In this document: positions 7,779-15,634 of the stretch, piece after piece | Layout of the letters: each line of letters starts with the position of its first letter | Position numbering within the stretch: position 1 is the stretch's first letter | Origin: an uncultured Prevotella sp. | Lineage (GTDB): Bacteria; Bacteroidota; Bacteroidia; Bacteroidales; Bacteroidaceae | Reading direction: 5' to 3' | Length of the DNA stretch: 64,000 nucleotides | Assembly (NCBI GenBank): GCA_900771975.1 | Contig: CAAGPV010000015.1 | Location: forward strand, 14,971-78,970 | Notes under the pieces: model-generated | Seen by the model: the letters and a program-made list of their open reading frames with translations, nothing else | Told to the model about the DNA's origin: nothing | The model's database searches: none | Program-made: the position numbers and the translations under genes

Positions 7779-8393
7779 ATGAAATCATTGAAAGCACCAC
7801 TGATAGGAATTGACCGTCATCGCCTTACGACGGATGGCGATGGCATTACTACTCTTGTAGCTTTTCATGGGTGTCCGCTTAGATGCGCCTATTGCATCAA
7901 TTCACAATGTTTCAAGGAGAAGCCAATAGGCAGCATTACCATTAAAGCACTGCTTAATCGTTTGATGCCAGACAACCTTTATTTCTTGGCTACTGGCGGA
8001 GGTGTTACGTTTGGCGGAGGTGAACCGTTGCTGTACTCTGACTTTATAGCCTTGTTCGCGCAGCAAATGCCTAAGAAGTGGAATATCACAATAGAAACTT
8101 CACTGAATGTGCCAATCAGAAATCTTATGGATATAGCCCATTATGTCAAACTCTTTGTGGTTGACATAAAGGACATGAACACAGACATATACAAACGATA
8201 CACTGGCAAGGACAACTCGAATGTAATGAGTAATCTCAAATGGCTTGCAGACCACGGCTATTCAAGCAAGGTGCTCATCAGAATACCACTTATTCGTGGT
8301 TTCAACTCAACAATGGATCAAGCTATAAGTAAGAAAAACCTTGAAGACATGGGGTTCTGTCATTTCGACTTGTTCCGTTACGTCATCAAATGA
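7779..8393 (+). CDS. Radical-SAM activating enzyme-like protein
   Basis: The 204-residue protein contains the radical-SAM cluster motif CX3CX2C as GCPLRCAYC at about residues 31-39. A GGG(E)P-type SAM-binding segment follows (TFGGGEPLL, near 83), and a DIKDMN strand near 125. Length and layout match the short glycyl-radical-enzyme activase subfamily. No glycyl radical enzyme lies nearby; its only partner is the Cys-rich TonB-like protein 3 bases upstream. Its substrate could therefore be that protein, but this is inference. A hairpin terminator (8413-8449) follows the stop by 20 bases. Confidence 0.75.
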   Translation: MKSLKAPLIGIDRHRLTTDGDGITTLVAFHGCPLRCAYCINSQCFKEKPIGSITIKALLNRLMPDNLYFLATGGGVTFGGGEPLLYSDFIALFAQQMPKKWNITIETSLNVPIRNLMDIAHYVKLFVVDIKDMNTDIYKRYTGKDNSNVMSNLKWLADHGYSSKVLIRIPLIRGFNSTMDQAISKKNLEDMGFCHFDLFRYVIK

Positions 8394-8412
8394 CTTGTCT
8401 TTTCCCCCATAC

Positions 8413-8449
8413 AAATGCTTCCGTACTTTCGCAGTATGGAAGCATTTTT
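8413..8449 (+). terminator. Hairpin at the gene B head, copy 1: likely terminator of the upstream cargo
   Basis: AAATGCTTCC (8413-8422) pairs with GGAAGCATTT (8438-8447), extended inward by a G-T pair and TAC/GTA. The loop is TTTCGCA and a T5 run follows. The same hairpin follows the second cargo at 15307-15345. The right arm contains the gene B start ATGGAAGC (8436). Confidence 0.7.
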
Positions 8450-8650
8450 CAATTTATCCCTCCCCACAAGTTGGCAGTCCCTCTCTGACAGCCAACTCCT
8501 TTATTTCTTCCGCCAGCTCTCTCGCAACCTCCCCATGGAAGAAATCCTCACGCTCTGCCTCTTCAAATGGGCTGACCTTCGTGTCTTGTGCCGTACCCCC
8601 AATGGCTCTTACCTCGTCATGTGTCGCTATGCCCTAAGCGACATGACCGC
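8436..8650 (+). pseudogene. Recurring gene B, copy 1 (5' part)
   Basis: The frame starts MEAFFNLSLPTSWQSLSDSQ and runs through LPMEEILTLCLFKWADLRVL to about YLVMCRYALSD, where the reading frame is lost. The same head is present at 15330-15550. The product is unknown; I recognise it only as a repeated gene of this locus. Confidence 0.7.
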
Positions 8651-8917
8651 ACGCCGAACCTCACCCTTCAAGTCCGCAACGAGTTCAACTGCTTCGAACG
8701 CATCCACCTCTCCTGCGTCACCAATCGCAAGATCTCCCTCGACCGCTCCACGGCCACCTCTCTCGGCACTTCCACGTTCTACGACGACCAGACCGCCTAC
8801 GAATACGAGGTGGAGTCAAGAATGCTCACCGAGGAGGAAACCACTCACCGTCTACCATGCACCATCAAGTACCCCTCCAACATCTTCGACGACCCCTTCT
8901 ACCGCACCTTTGACTAA
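8651..8917 (+). pseudogene. Recurring gene C remnant
   Basis: In a frame different from gene B, the sequence reads TPNLTLQVRNEFNCFERIHL, then ATSLGTSTFYDDQTAYEYEV, and ends NIFDDPFYRTFD before TAA (8915-8917). There is no start codon in a sensible place, so this is the joined 3' remainder of a second gene after an internal deletion. Function unknown. Confidence 0.6.
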
Positions 8918-8928
8918 TCCACCAACCC

Positions 8929-9159
8929 ATGAAATACATCCACATTTCCACATTAAGAAAAATTCTCGCATCCCCCGAACCCATCGACTTGAAGCTCTGG
9001 AAACGCAGCGACGAAATCCAGTCCTGGCACCGCTGCATCTCTCTCAAATACGACTTCTGCAAAGGCACAAGATGAATGAAGCTGCTGGACTCCAACGAAA
9101 TCCGGCAGCTTCGTGATGTGTGATTTTTGAGGTGAATGTGGTGGGAGGTGTATATGTAA
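8929..9159 (+). pseudogene. Recurring gene D, copy 2 (nearly full length, interrupted)
   Basis: ATG 8929 opens MKYIHISTLRKILASPEPID and runs to KYDFCKGTR. An in-frame TGA then stands where copy 1 has CGA. The frame continues MKLLDSNEIRQLRDV and a later shift restores the ending at TAA 9157-9159. A nonsense change and a small deletion therefore inactivate a gene of about 80 codons. The minus-strand ATPase stop (9166) lies 7 bases past its end. Confidence 0.7.
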
Positions 9160-9165
9160 CAAGCC

Positions 9166-10422
9166 TTACATATTCAAAACACTGGTATTTCCCATTAAGA
9201 AATCCAATAATCCTATAGTAAAGATACCATTTTCATCAGTCCACGGCTTTATGTCATCTTTTACAATGATTATCTTTTTGAACGAATCGTTTATTCTCAT
9301 AAGGGATGCCATTTCTTGTTTGCGCTTATCTTCATCTGGCATTGCCAATGCGGACTGGATATAATACTTTTGGCTTCCTTCATTGACAACAAAGTCTACT
9401 TCCAGTTGCTTTCGCTGCCACTTGCCATCCGCTCCTACATATCGTTGTTCCATAATACCTACATCCACTTTGCATCCTCTTCGTCGCAATTCATTGTATA
9501 TGACATTCTCCATAATATGGCTTTCCTCTTGTTGTCTTAGACCTAAGACGGCATTTCTTAACCCCAAATCTGTGAAATAGAATTTTGCGAGACTGCCGAT
9601 ATACTTCTTTCCTTTAATGTCAAATCGTGTGGCTTTCTCTATTATGAACGCATCTTGCATATATCCAAGATATTTGTCTATCGTATTATAGCTTATGGTT
9701 ACTTTCTTTACACTTTGAAAAGTATTTGATAGTTTTGTCGTGTTTGTAGGTGCACCGATGCTTGATGCAACAATGCGTACCAAATCTTCAAATTCTGATT
9801 TGTTCTTGATACGATGACGTTCAAGTATGTCAATCAGATATACACTTTCAAATAAGTTTGAAAGATAGTCTAACTTTTTCTTTTCTGTCTCAAGTGTCAG
9901 CACATGGGGAAGTCCACCATAGGTATAGTAGTCTTTCCATGCTTCGTATGGCTTTTGTCCTGTTCCCTCACAATATTCGGACAACGATAAGGGATAAAGG
10001 TGTATCTCGTCACCACGTCCACGAAACTCAGTGATAATGTCACTTGAAAGGAACTTAGAGTTGCTTCCTGTTACATAAACATCAGCATTCTCGATACGCA
10101 GCAGGCTGTTGAGCACTTCCTCAAACCTCGGTACAAGTTGCACCTCGTCAAGAAGAATATAGTATAATTCACCATCTACCATTTTTGCTTTGATGTATCT
10201 ATACAACGTAAGCGGATCACGAAGTTCTCCACTCTCAATGTCGTCAAGTGCTATCTTTATAATATGGTCTTCCATTACACCTATTTTCTTCAAGTATTGA
10301 TGGAATAGCGTGAATAACAAATATGACTTTCCGCAGCGACGTATGCCTGTTATTATCTTTATCAGACCATTTTGTTTGCCGTCTATCAGTTGCTGTAAAT
10401 AGAAGTTTCTTTGTATCTGCAT
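9166..10422 (-). CDS. AAA ATPase with C-terminal DUF4143-type domain (copy 2)
   Basis: The 418-residue protein resembles the 5350-6603 ATPase along its length. It has Walker A GIRRCGKS, Walker B-like ILLDEVQLV, TGSNSKFLS, and a C-terminal nuclease-like core LEVDFVVNEGSQKYYIQSAL. An upstream ATG at 10458 is in frame, but the homologue starts at MxxxRxxYxxQL, so ATG 10422 (MQIQRNFYLQQL) is preferred. That leaves the repeat at 10435-10454 in the 5' leader. The gene runs tail to tail into gene D copy 2. Function unknown beyond ATP binding. Confidence 0.85.
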   Translation of the reverse strand: MQIQRNFYLQQLIDGKQNGLIKIITGIRRCGKSYLLFTLFHQYLKKIGVMEDHIIKIALDDIESGELRDPLTLYRYIKAKMVDGELYYILLDEVQLVPRFEEVLNSLLRIENADVYVTGSNSKFLSSDIITEFRGRGDEIHLYPLSLSEYCEGTGQKPYEAWKDYYTYGGLPHVLTLETEKKKLDYLSNLFESVYLIDILERHRIKNKSEFEDLVRIVASSIGAPTNTTKLSNTFQSVKKVTISYNTIDKYLGYMQDAFIIEKATRFDIKGKKYIGSLAKFYFTDLGLRNAVLGLRQQEESHIMENVIYNELRRRGCKVDVGIMEQRYVGADGKWQRKQLEVDFVVNEGSQKYYIQSALAMPDEDKRKQEMASLMRINDSFKKIIIVKDDIKPWTDENGIFTIGLLDFLMGNTSVLNM

Positions 10423-10434
10423 AATATCTGTATT

Positions 10435-10528
10435 GAAATATTTTGGCAATATTGCCATTTTCTTTCAGCAAAGATACTGTTTAATAATGAACCATGCAGC
10501 TTTTTACTGAAATATTTTGGCAATATTG
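10435..10528 (-). promoter_or_regulatory. Promoter flanked by a 20-bp direct repeat, second ATPase
   Basis: The 20-mer GAAATATTTTGGCAATATTG occurs at 10435-10454 and 10509-10528. Between the copies lies TATCTTTG on the minus strand (10476-10469), the -7 element. The first copy sits in the leader just before ATG 10422 and overlaps the palindrome GGCAATATTGCC (10445-10456). The second copy lies upstream of the promoter. This is a plausible two-site operator. Confidence 0.6.
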
Positions 10529-10553
10529 ATATTTTTTTTCAATACAGTAAAAA

Positions 10554-10580
10554 GGGGATGTTCGCACGATGAACATCCCC
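10554..10580 (-). terminator. Terminator of the small minus-strand gene pair
   Basis: GGGGATGTTC (10554-10563) pairs with GAACATCCCC (10571-10580). On the minus strand it is followed by TTTTTACTG. Confidence 0.75.
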
Positions 10581-10620
10581 CTATCATTAGTATTTGGCTA
10601 ACTATCGTAAACTTCACAAA

Positions 10621-11079
10621 TTACTCTTTTCCGTTCATCGGAGGTCCCGGCACAATATCATTTCCAACCCTTATCATACCTTTTGGAGCATCCCAAAATT
10701 CGCCTTGAAATGTAGGAAGTTTACCGCTCTTTGCATATTCTACAAGTTGGTCATACCACATGACATATTCGGCATCTTCACCACGTCCTGCCTCCAACAG
10801 TTCAACACCCAAATCGCCCATGAAGTCGTGCATATATGGCTTCATGTCATACAGTCCGCTATCTGGGTCGCTTGTTGATGTGCACCATGCCTTGTTTAAA
10901 TGTTTAATTTCAACGTTGTCCCACAATTTATCTTCGGTTGTTATGTGGCATCGCATGGCACAGCCATTCGGCGACATATACGACATCCAGCGAAGTTTCT
11001 GAAAACCCCTTCTGTGCAACTCTTGGAGCATCAGCATATACTGCAATACTCCAAGATTTTCATTTGGTCTATTCATCAT
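10621..11079 (-). CDS. Hypothetical protein in the cassette region
   Basis: The 152-residue soluble, acidic protein has no signal peptide or membrane helix. It contains Trp/Tyr-rich stretches (LRWMSYMSPNGCAMRCHITT, then EYVMWYDQLVEYAKSGKLP). I do not recognise the family. The upstream ORF (11076-11264) overlaps its start, so the two were probably translated together, and a terminator follows its stop by 40 bases. The context of toxin-like cargo makes a defence or immunity role possible but unproven. Confidence 0.55.
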   Translation of the reverse strand: MMNRPNENLGVLQYMLMLQELHRRGFQKLRWMSYMSPNGCAMRCHITTEDKLWDNVEIKHLNKAWCTSTSDPDSGLYDMKPYMHDFMGDLGVELLEAGRGEDAEYVMWYDQLVEYAKSGKLPTFQGEFWDAPKGMIRVGNDIVPGPPMNGKE

Positions 11080-11264
11080 GCTTTCTTTGCTAATCCATAG
11101 TTCAGCAATAGCTCTGCCGCCAGTCGCATCAACTTGTCATCTTGAAACGTAAAATCTCCTTGCTTGTTTCGCCTTACAAGAAAACGCAGCTCACGTTCCA
11201 AGTACCCGTCCCATCCGTATTCGTCTTCTGTGACTTCTACTAATCCGTCCTTAGTCGACTCCAA
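11076..11264 (-). pseudogene. N-terminally truncated gene upstream of the hypothetical protein
   Basis: The frame encodes about 60 residues, ending LMRLAAELLLNYGLAKKA. It has no ATG; only a TTG at 11264 lies within the gene D copy 3 repeat, which begins at about 11256. The gene therefore seems cut at its 5' end by joining to gene D. Its stop overlaps the ATG of the next gene. Function unknown. Confidence 0.55.
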
Positions 11265-11324
11265 ACAAATTCGGCAGCTTTGCGATGTGTGTTTGAGGTG
11301 AATGGGGTGGAGGTGTATATGTAA
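11256..11324 (+). repeat. Recurring gene D, copy 3 (3' end only)
   Basis: The sequence reads DSKQIRQLCDVC, then after a 5- or 6-base loss EVNGVEVYM and TAA (11322-11324). It matches the 3' ends of copies 1 and 2. The AbiEii stop (11332) lies 8 bases beyond, the same tail-to-tail abutment as between copy 2 and the second ATPase. Confidence 0.7.
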
Positions 11325-11331
11325 ACCTTCC

Positions 11332-12348
11332 TTAATCCATTTTTCTAAATCGTTCTTGCAGCTCTTTCATGCGTCCTATCAGCTCTTCAAACGATAGTTT
11401 GTCACCATAGATGAAGTGGTCACACATTTCTGAATAGTCTGACTTCCAATCTGATATGAGTTCTTCACGAGGTATGAAGTCTATCACATTTGGCATCAAC
11501 TTATTGTAATCGACATACCCTACGGAATAATATACTGAACGATGTTTCACGATACGCTGGTACAAGTCTTTGTCTTCCAATGCTTGTTTGCCAAATTCTG
11601 TATCCATCAATCGCTCCAAGTCATAGAGATGTCGGGACATACGGATATGGCGAGGCACTTTCTTCTGAAACACCTCGCATAGCAGAAACGCCTTCTCCAA
11701 GAATGTTCGTGTCGGCACTACCGTTCTGATTGTAGCACTTGCTGTGTCATCTTCCCCTGGAATCGTTTGCTCAACATAAGATGAAATCCACCGTTCTTCT
11801 GTTGGCTCATTCATCGAAAGGCAACTAATCTCTATTTTTACTCTTGGTGGAATGTATTCGTTGGTGGTTTTCAGAATTGAGTCGTAATGTACCAATATCA
11901 CGGATGGATCTTTGTCACTTGCCTCTGTCGTAACATTGCCATTATCATCCACTGTTTCCACGACATTCTCTATGCGATACCCTTTTATGCCCATACTTTT
12001 CAAGTTAGCGTTTAACTCGCTGGAGATGACATCAAGTATATAACGGCGTGCCTTCTTGCGAAGTTTCTCACGCTGGTTCTTGGTCGTCTTCTCTATTCCG
12101 AAGAATGTATGGTTGACGGACAGGTCGATGTCTTCACTGAATCTTTCTATCAAGTTCCAACCTTTGCTTAGACTTGTTCCGCCCTTGAAAATAAGATTTT
12201 CCGAGCATGAGCACTTGAACAGGGCCTTGAGTACCATTGTCACCCAACAATCCTTTTCCAAGGCTAACTGGTTTATCTTGAATTTTTCCTCCGCTCGCTG
12301 CAACAATGCCACGCGCTCTGCTTTTGTATGTTTTACCCAAAGGGTCAT
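11332..12348 (-). CDS. AbiEii/AbiGii-type nucleotidyltransferase toxin
   Basis: The 338-residue protein carries the nucleotidyltransferase core of AbiEii toxins: FKGGTSLSKGWNLIERFSED followed by IDLSV at about residues 57-80. Further conserved polar segments lie near 150-190. AbiEii proteins transfer nucleotides to RNA targets and arrest growth, typically against phage. The antitoxin gene lies directly upstream, separated by 2 bases, the order usual for AbiE. The gene ends 8 bases from the gene D copy 3 stop on the other strand. Confidence 0.85.
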   Translation of the reverse strand: MTLWVKHTKAERVALLQRAEEKFKINQLALEKDCWVTMVLKALFKCSCSENLIFKGGTSLSKGWNLIERFSEDIDLSVNHTFFGIEKTTKNQREKLRKKARRYILDVISSELNANLKSMGIKGYRIENVVETVDDNGNVTTEASDKDPSVILVHYDSILKTTNEYIPPRVKIEISCLSMNEPTEERWISSYVEQTIPGEDDTASATIRTVVPTRTFLEKAFLLCEVFQKKVPRHIRMSRHLYDLERLMDTEFGKQALEDKDLYQRIVKHRSVYYSVGYVDYNKLMPNVIDFIPREELISDWKSDYSEMCDHFIYGDKLSFEELIGRMKELQERFRKMD

Positions 12349-12350
12349 GA

Positions 12351-12947
12351 TTAATTGGTGTTGTTAATGACATTCGTAATTAGTTTTCTCATCCATATCG
12401 GCATCAATAAGAGATCGAGTTTGAATAGTTCCTTCCGTTTCTCACTGTCTATGAGTTTGCGAATTTGAGCTATCTCTTGTTTGCCGATGTTCTTTTCACC
12501 TAAGCTTTTTAGGGCTTGCATCAACAAGGCTCCCAACATGGTCTTGAAGGCAAAATTTTTAGGGACGCATCTTTTCAGCTCTATTTGTCTATTGCCTAAT
12601 TTCAACTTTCTGCTACTTCCAGATGTCAGATAGGTGTATTTTGTTGGCACTTGTGTGGATAACCCCAATATGTTTAGGGCTGTCATGCCGCATGGCTGCA
12701 CCTTTGCCTTGTCCCGGTGGGCAATCGCTTTCACCATTTCGTCAACAGTGGGATATATTATTCCAAACCGTGTGCTCTTTGGTCGTAGATACACGCCATT
12801 TGCAAGCCTGACTACATTTCCTCTTTTCTCTTCAGCAGAAAGGGCACGACTTACCACTTTCTCATTTTCATTAAGATCTGAGAAATCAGAAATGAAGATT
12901 ATTTGCCCTTCATGTGTGTGTGCTATTCGTTTTGCTATTTCTGACAT
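12351..12947 (-). CDS. AbiEi-like antitoxin/repressor (DUF6088-type)
   Basis: The 198-residue protein has an N-terminal winged-helix region (about 1-75, with SALSAEEKRGNVVRLANGVYL, that is ARALS... to VYL around residues 35-55) and a C-terminal region seen in AbiEi-like antitoxins. ATG 12947 (MSEIAKRIAHTH) is chosen because an upstream ATG at 12968 falls inside the -7 element TACTTTTG (12973-12966). The partner toxin follows by 2 bases. By analogy with AbiEi it should neutralise the toxin and repress the operon; the perfect 15-bp inverted repeat at 13021-13059 is a candidate site. Confidence 0.8.
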   Translation of the reverse strand: MSEIAKRIAHTHEGQIIFISDFSDLNENEKVVSRALSAEEKRGNVVRLANGVYLRPKSTRFGIIYPTVDEMVKAIAHRDKAKVQPCGMTALNILGLSTQVPTKYTYLTSGSSRKLKLGNRQIELKRCVPKNFAFKTMLGALLMQALKSLGEKNIGKQEIAQIRKLIDSEKRKELFKLDLLLMPIWMRKLITNVINNTN

Positions 12948-12965
12948 TCCTTTATTTTTATACCA

Positions 12966-12973
12966 CAAAAGTA
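12966..12973 (-). promoter_or_regulatory. -7 promoter element of the abiE operon
   Basis: TACTTTTG on the minus strand, 18 bases before ATG 12947. Confidence 0.65.
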
Positions 12974-13020
12974 CCTAAAACAAATCATATACAGAAATAC
13001 GCCTATATTAAATTAACTAA

Positions 13021-13059
13021 TTTTAAGTGGAAAACATTGCAAAAGTTTTCCACTTAAAA
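13021..13059. promoter_or_regulatory. Perfect 15-bp inverted repeat upstream of abiE
   Basis: TTTTAAGTGGAAAAC (13021-13035) and GTTTTCCACTTAAAA (13045-13059) are exact reverse complements around a 9-base spacer, about 48 bases upstream of the -7 element. Position and symmetry fit an operator for the AbiEi-like repressor. A terminator is less likely because no gene ends here. Confidence 0.6.
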
Positions 13060-13141
13060 TAACATGAATACATTTATGGGAAAATGCTCAATAATATAGC
13101 ACCCTCCATAAATATCATAATATATATATATAAACATCGTG

Positions 13142-13411
13142 CTATTTTGATTTTATTTTTCCTTTGAAATAATTATCTATAATAACACTTTCATCTAACC
13201 CAACAAGTAATTTTTTAACTATGAAACGATCAGCATCATTTGTTTCAGGACCCATCATTATTTCTATTTCATTTAATTTTTCATCACTAATGCCAATATC
13301 AATGTGCTTCATTCTAATAGGACTTTGGGAGACTAAAGATGGACCTATCGAAGATAACATTTCAAATAGCACATTGAAAGGCGATTGAATTTCAGGTGTT
13401 TTTTGAAGCCC
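13142..13411 (-). pseudogene. C-terminal fragment of an unknown gene
   Basis: The open frame begins right after an in-frame stop (GLQKTPEIQSPFNVLFEML) and ends DNYFKGKIKSK at 13142. It has no ATG near its start; a GTG at 13372 is the only early start. The text reads like the end of a larger soluble protein cut off at the boundary with gene A copy 2. Family not recognised. Confidence 0.5.
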
Positions 13412-13479
13412 TTATAAATAAAGGGTATTACTTCTTTATATATAATGACAACATGATTATGAAATTTGCGCTCCACTCC

Positions 13480-13973
13480 AACCTCGTCGGCTCTGTCCCC
13501 AGGCAAGAAACAGACCAACAACTCCGGCTCTGACAAGCGCGAGCTTTTATGACTACTTCACCGCCACCATGTTCCCCACGCTCGACATCGTTAGCCAACT
13601 CGGCTACTTTAACCACATTTGGCAACGTTACCAAGACCTCCACACCCAGCTCCTCATCATCGAGCAACTTCTCGAATCCGACTTCTTCAGCCATGAACTG
13701 ATGACCGCCCTCCGCACCGCCAACATCCTTTCCCGATGGGACAATACCCTCGACTCCACCCAATACAAGCGCATCTACCAACGCATCGCCGCCATCGAGT
13801 TCTCCGTCCTCCGAATCGGTGAGTACCCCATGCCGAGCATCATCGACACCGTGAACATCATCCGCACCGCCAAGGGCAACGTATTTGCTGAATGGAAAAA
13901 CTCAGACACTGCCAAACTCTTTGAAGACCATGGTTATAAAAACAAAAAGCAATCAGGAGGCTACTTCTTCTAA
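13480..13973 (+). pseudogene. Recurring gene A, copy 2 (long, 5' truncated)
   Basis: The frame reads ASFYDYFTATMFPTLDIVSQ and continues to the gene A ending FAEWKNSDTAKLFEDHGYKN and KKQSGGYFF, stopping at 13971-13973. An ATG at 13569 would give 134 residues, but coding-like sequence extends upstream of it through shifted frames, so the 5' part is damaged. The protein is helical and soluble (RTANILSRWDNTLDSTQYKR). Function unknown. Cargo follows immediately. Confidence 0.6.
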
Positions 13974-13983
13974 GAAAAAGCAT

Positions 13984-13991
13984 TATTTTTG
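13984..13991 (+). promoter_or_regulatory. -7 promoter element directly after gene A copy 2
   Basis: TATTTTTG lies 10 bases after the gene A stop and 18 bases before ATG 14010, mirroring 6802-6809. Confidence 0.6.
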
Positions 13992-14009
13992 CAGAAACAA
14001 TACAATAAT

Positions 14010-15284
14010 ATGAAAGAAGATCAAATAAAAAACCTGAAAGTTCTATTGCAACGATTAGATATTGTAAGGGATAAAATTACAGCGAGGAACGAGGGAAAGG
14101 AAAAGTTTAATGTCTTTACCTGCCTAATGGATTCAAGTGAAGAAGTGAATCTCCATTCTCGCTTTATATCAAGTCTGTTAGACCCACAAGGTAATCATGG
14201 ACTTGGCTTTGCTCCTATTGATATAATTCTAAAGACTTTGAACAGTTCTTTTCAATATAATCAAGAAACTATAGAGGTTATACCTTCGTTTTCTAATTGG
14301 TCAGAATACAAGGAAATAGATATTCTCCTCATAGATAGAAGAACAAAATTTGCAATTATCATTGAGAACAAAATCTACGCTTGCGACAGCAACCATGCTG
14401 ATGAAGGACAACTTGAATGCTATTATAGACGTATAATTGAAGAGGACAAAATACCACAAGAAAACGTTGAAGTTTACTATCTTACAATAGATGGGCACGA
14501 ACCTTCTGAAGAAAGTGTATCAACAAGTTCAAAATACAAGGATTTACCAGACATTGTCCGTTGTATAACTTATGGAGGCGAAATCACCCAATGGCTACAG
14601 CAATGTATGCAATTAGCATGTAACAAGCCATATCTTAGGGAAACAATCGCACAATATATAAATCTTATAAAAGAAATGGCAAACAATACTGAAATTGAAG
14701 ACAGACTCGAGATTCTTAAGATTATTTCTAAGAATGACGATACTTTGGCAAGTGCCAAATTACTCTTTGACAACTACAAGCACATACAATGGCATACAAT
14801 TTTCGACTTGTTCAATGATTTTTACTCTGAACTTGAGAAGAGAGGGTACTCTATTGTTTCAAAAGTTGAGAATAGCATGATTGACGACATTGTTCATGGA
14901 GGTCCTAAAAAACGTCAGCAATATCCAGAATTCAGCGTTAAGAATAAAGATGGATTGGAAATTACCATTGGATGTGACTATAATGATTGGTTCTATTTTG
15001 GATTATACACAAAAGAAAACAAATCTCTTGACAAAATGAAAATCAAAGAACTTCTTCAGTCATATCAAAATTACGACTCTGACTTTTATATTGATAAAGA
15101 TTGGGTTTTCACAAGATACTTTGATGTCCCAGAGAATTACAATGTTAACATTTGGGACTTCAATCATAACGGTACATTCCGAATCATAAAGCCTGATACG
15201 AGAAAAGAAACAATAAAAAGATATTTAGATGATATGGAGAATTTTCTATATAAAGAGATGAATATTCTTCAATTTGCAAAATAA
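14010..15284 (+). CDS. PD-(D/E)XK nuclease superfamily protein
   Basis: The 424-residue protein has the nuclease core EIDILLIDRRTKFAIIIENK at about residues 100-120. The D, E and K positions fit the PD-(D/E)XK fold, and a following Q near ADEGQLECYYRRI is typical. Relatives of this layout include defence-associated nucleases. ATG 14010 follows the promoter at 13984; an upstream TTG overlaps that promoter and is rejected. The gene stands alone between gene A copy 2 and the gene B head, as cargo, and ends 22 bases before the terminator hairpin at 15307. Its A/T-rich codon use differs from the GC-rich flanking remnants. Confidence 0.75.
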   Translation: MKEDQIKNLKVLLQRLDIVRDKITARNEGKEKFNVFTCLMDSSEEVNLHSRFISSLLDPQGNHGLGFAPIDIILKTLNSSFQYNQETIEVIPSFSNWSEYKEIDILLIDRRTKFAIIIENKIYACDSNHADEGQLECYYRRIIEEDKIPQENVEVYYLTIDGHEPSEESVSTSSKYKDLPDIVRCITYGGEITQWLQQCMQLACNKPYLRETIAQYINLIKEMANNTEIEDRLEILKIISKNDDTLASAKLLFDNYKHIQWHTIFDLFNDFYSELEKRGYSIVSKVENSMIDDIVHGGPKKRQQYPEFSVKNKDGLEITIGCDYNDWFYFGLYTKENKSLDKMKIKELLQSYQNYDSDFYIDKDWVFTRYFDVPENYNVNIWDFNHNGTFRIIKPDTRKETIKRYLDDMENFLYKEMNILQFAK

Positions 15285-15306
15285 ATTCTTGTCTTTTCCC
15301 CATACA

Positions 15307-15345
15307 AAATGCTTCCGTACTTTCGCAGTATGGAAGCATTTTTCA
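15307..15345 (+). terminator. Hairpin at the gene B head, copy 2: likely terminator of the nuclease cargo
   Basis: AAATGCTTCC (15307-15316) pairs with GGAAGCATTT (15332-15341), with the same inner pairs, the same TTTCGCA loop and a T-run as at 8413-8449. Confidence 0.7.
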
Positions 15346-15550
15346 ATTTATCCCTACCCACAGGTTGGCAGTCCCTGTCTGACCGCCAACTCCTTTATTT
15401 CTACCGCCAGCTCTCTCGCGACCTCCCCATGGAAGAAATCCTCACGCTCTGCCTCTTCAAATGGGCAGACCTCCGTATGTTGTGCCGTACCCCCAACGGC
15501 TATTTCCTCGCCATGCGCCACGCCCTTGATGACAAGTACGTCCGCTACAA
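15330..15550 (+). pseudogene. Recurring gene B, copy 2 (5' part)
   Basis: ATG 15330 opens MEAFFNLSLPTGWQSLSDRQ and runs to LDDKYV, where similarity to copy 1 ends. The frame then continues into unrelated A/T-rich sequence containing the promoter of the next gene. It is a truncated copy. Confidence 0.7.
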
Positions 15551-15591
15551 TCATAATGAAAAATATCCTTTGTCGTATGCAATGTTTATTG

Positions 15592-15599
15592 TACTTTTG
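15592..15599 (+). promoter_or_regulatory. -7 promoter element of the small lipoprotein gene
   Basis: TACTTTTG, 36 bases before ATG 15635. Confidence 0.6.
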
Positions 15600-15634
15600 C
15601 ATTTATAGAGTAGAAGAACAAAAAAACAGAATAA

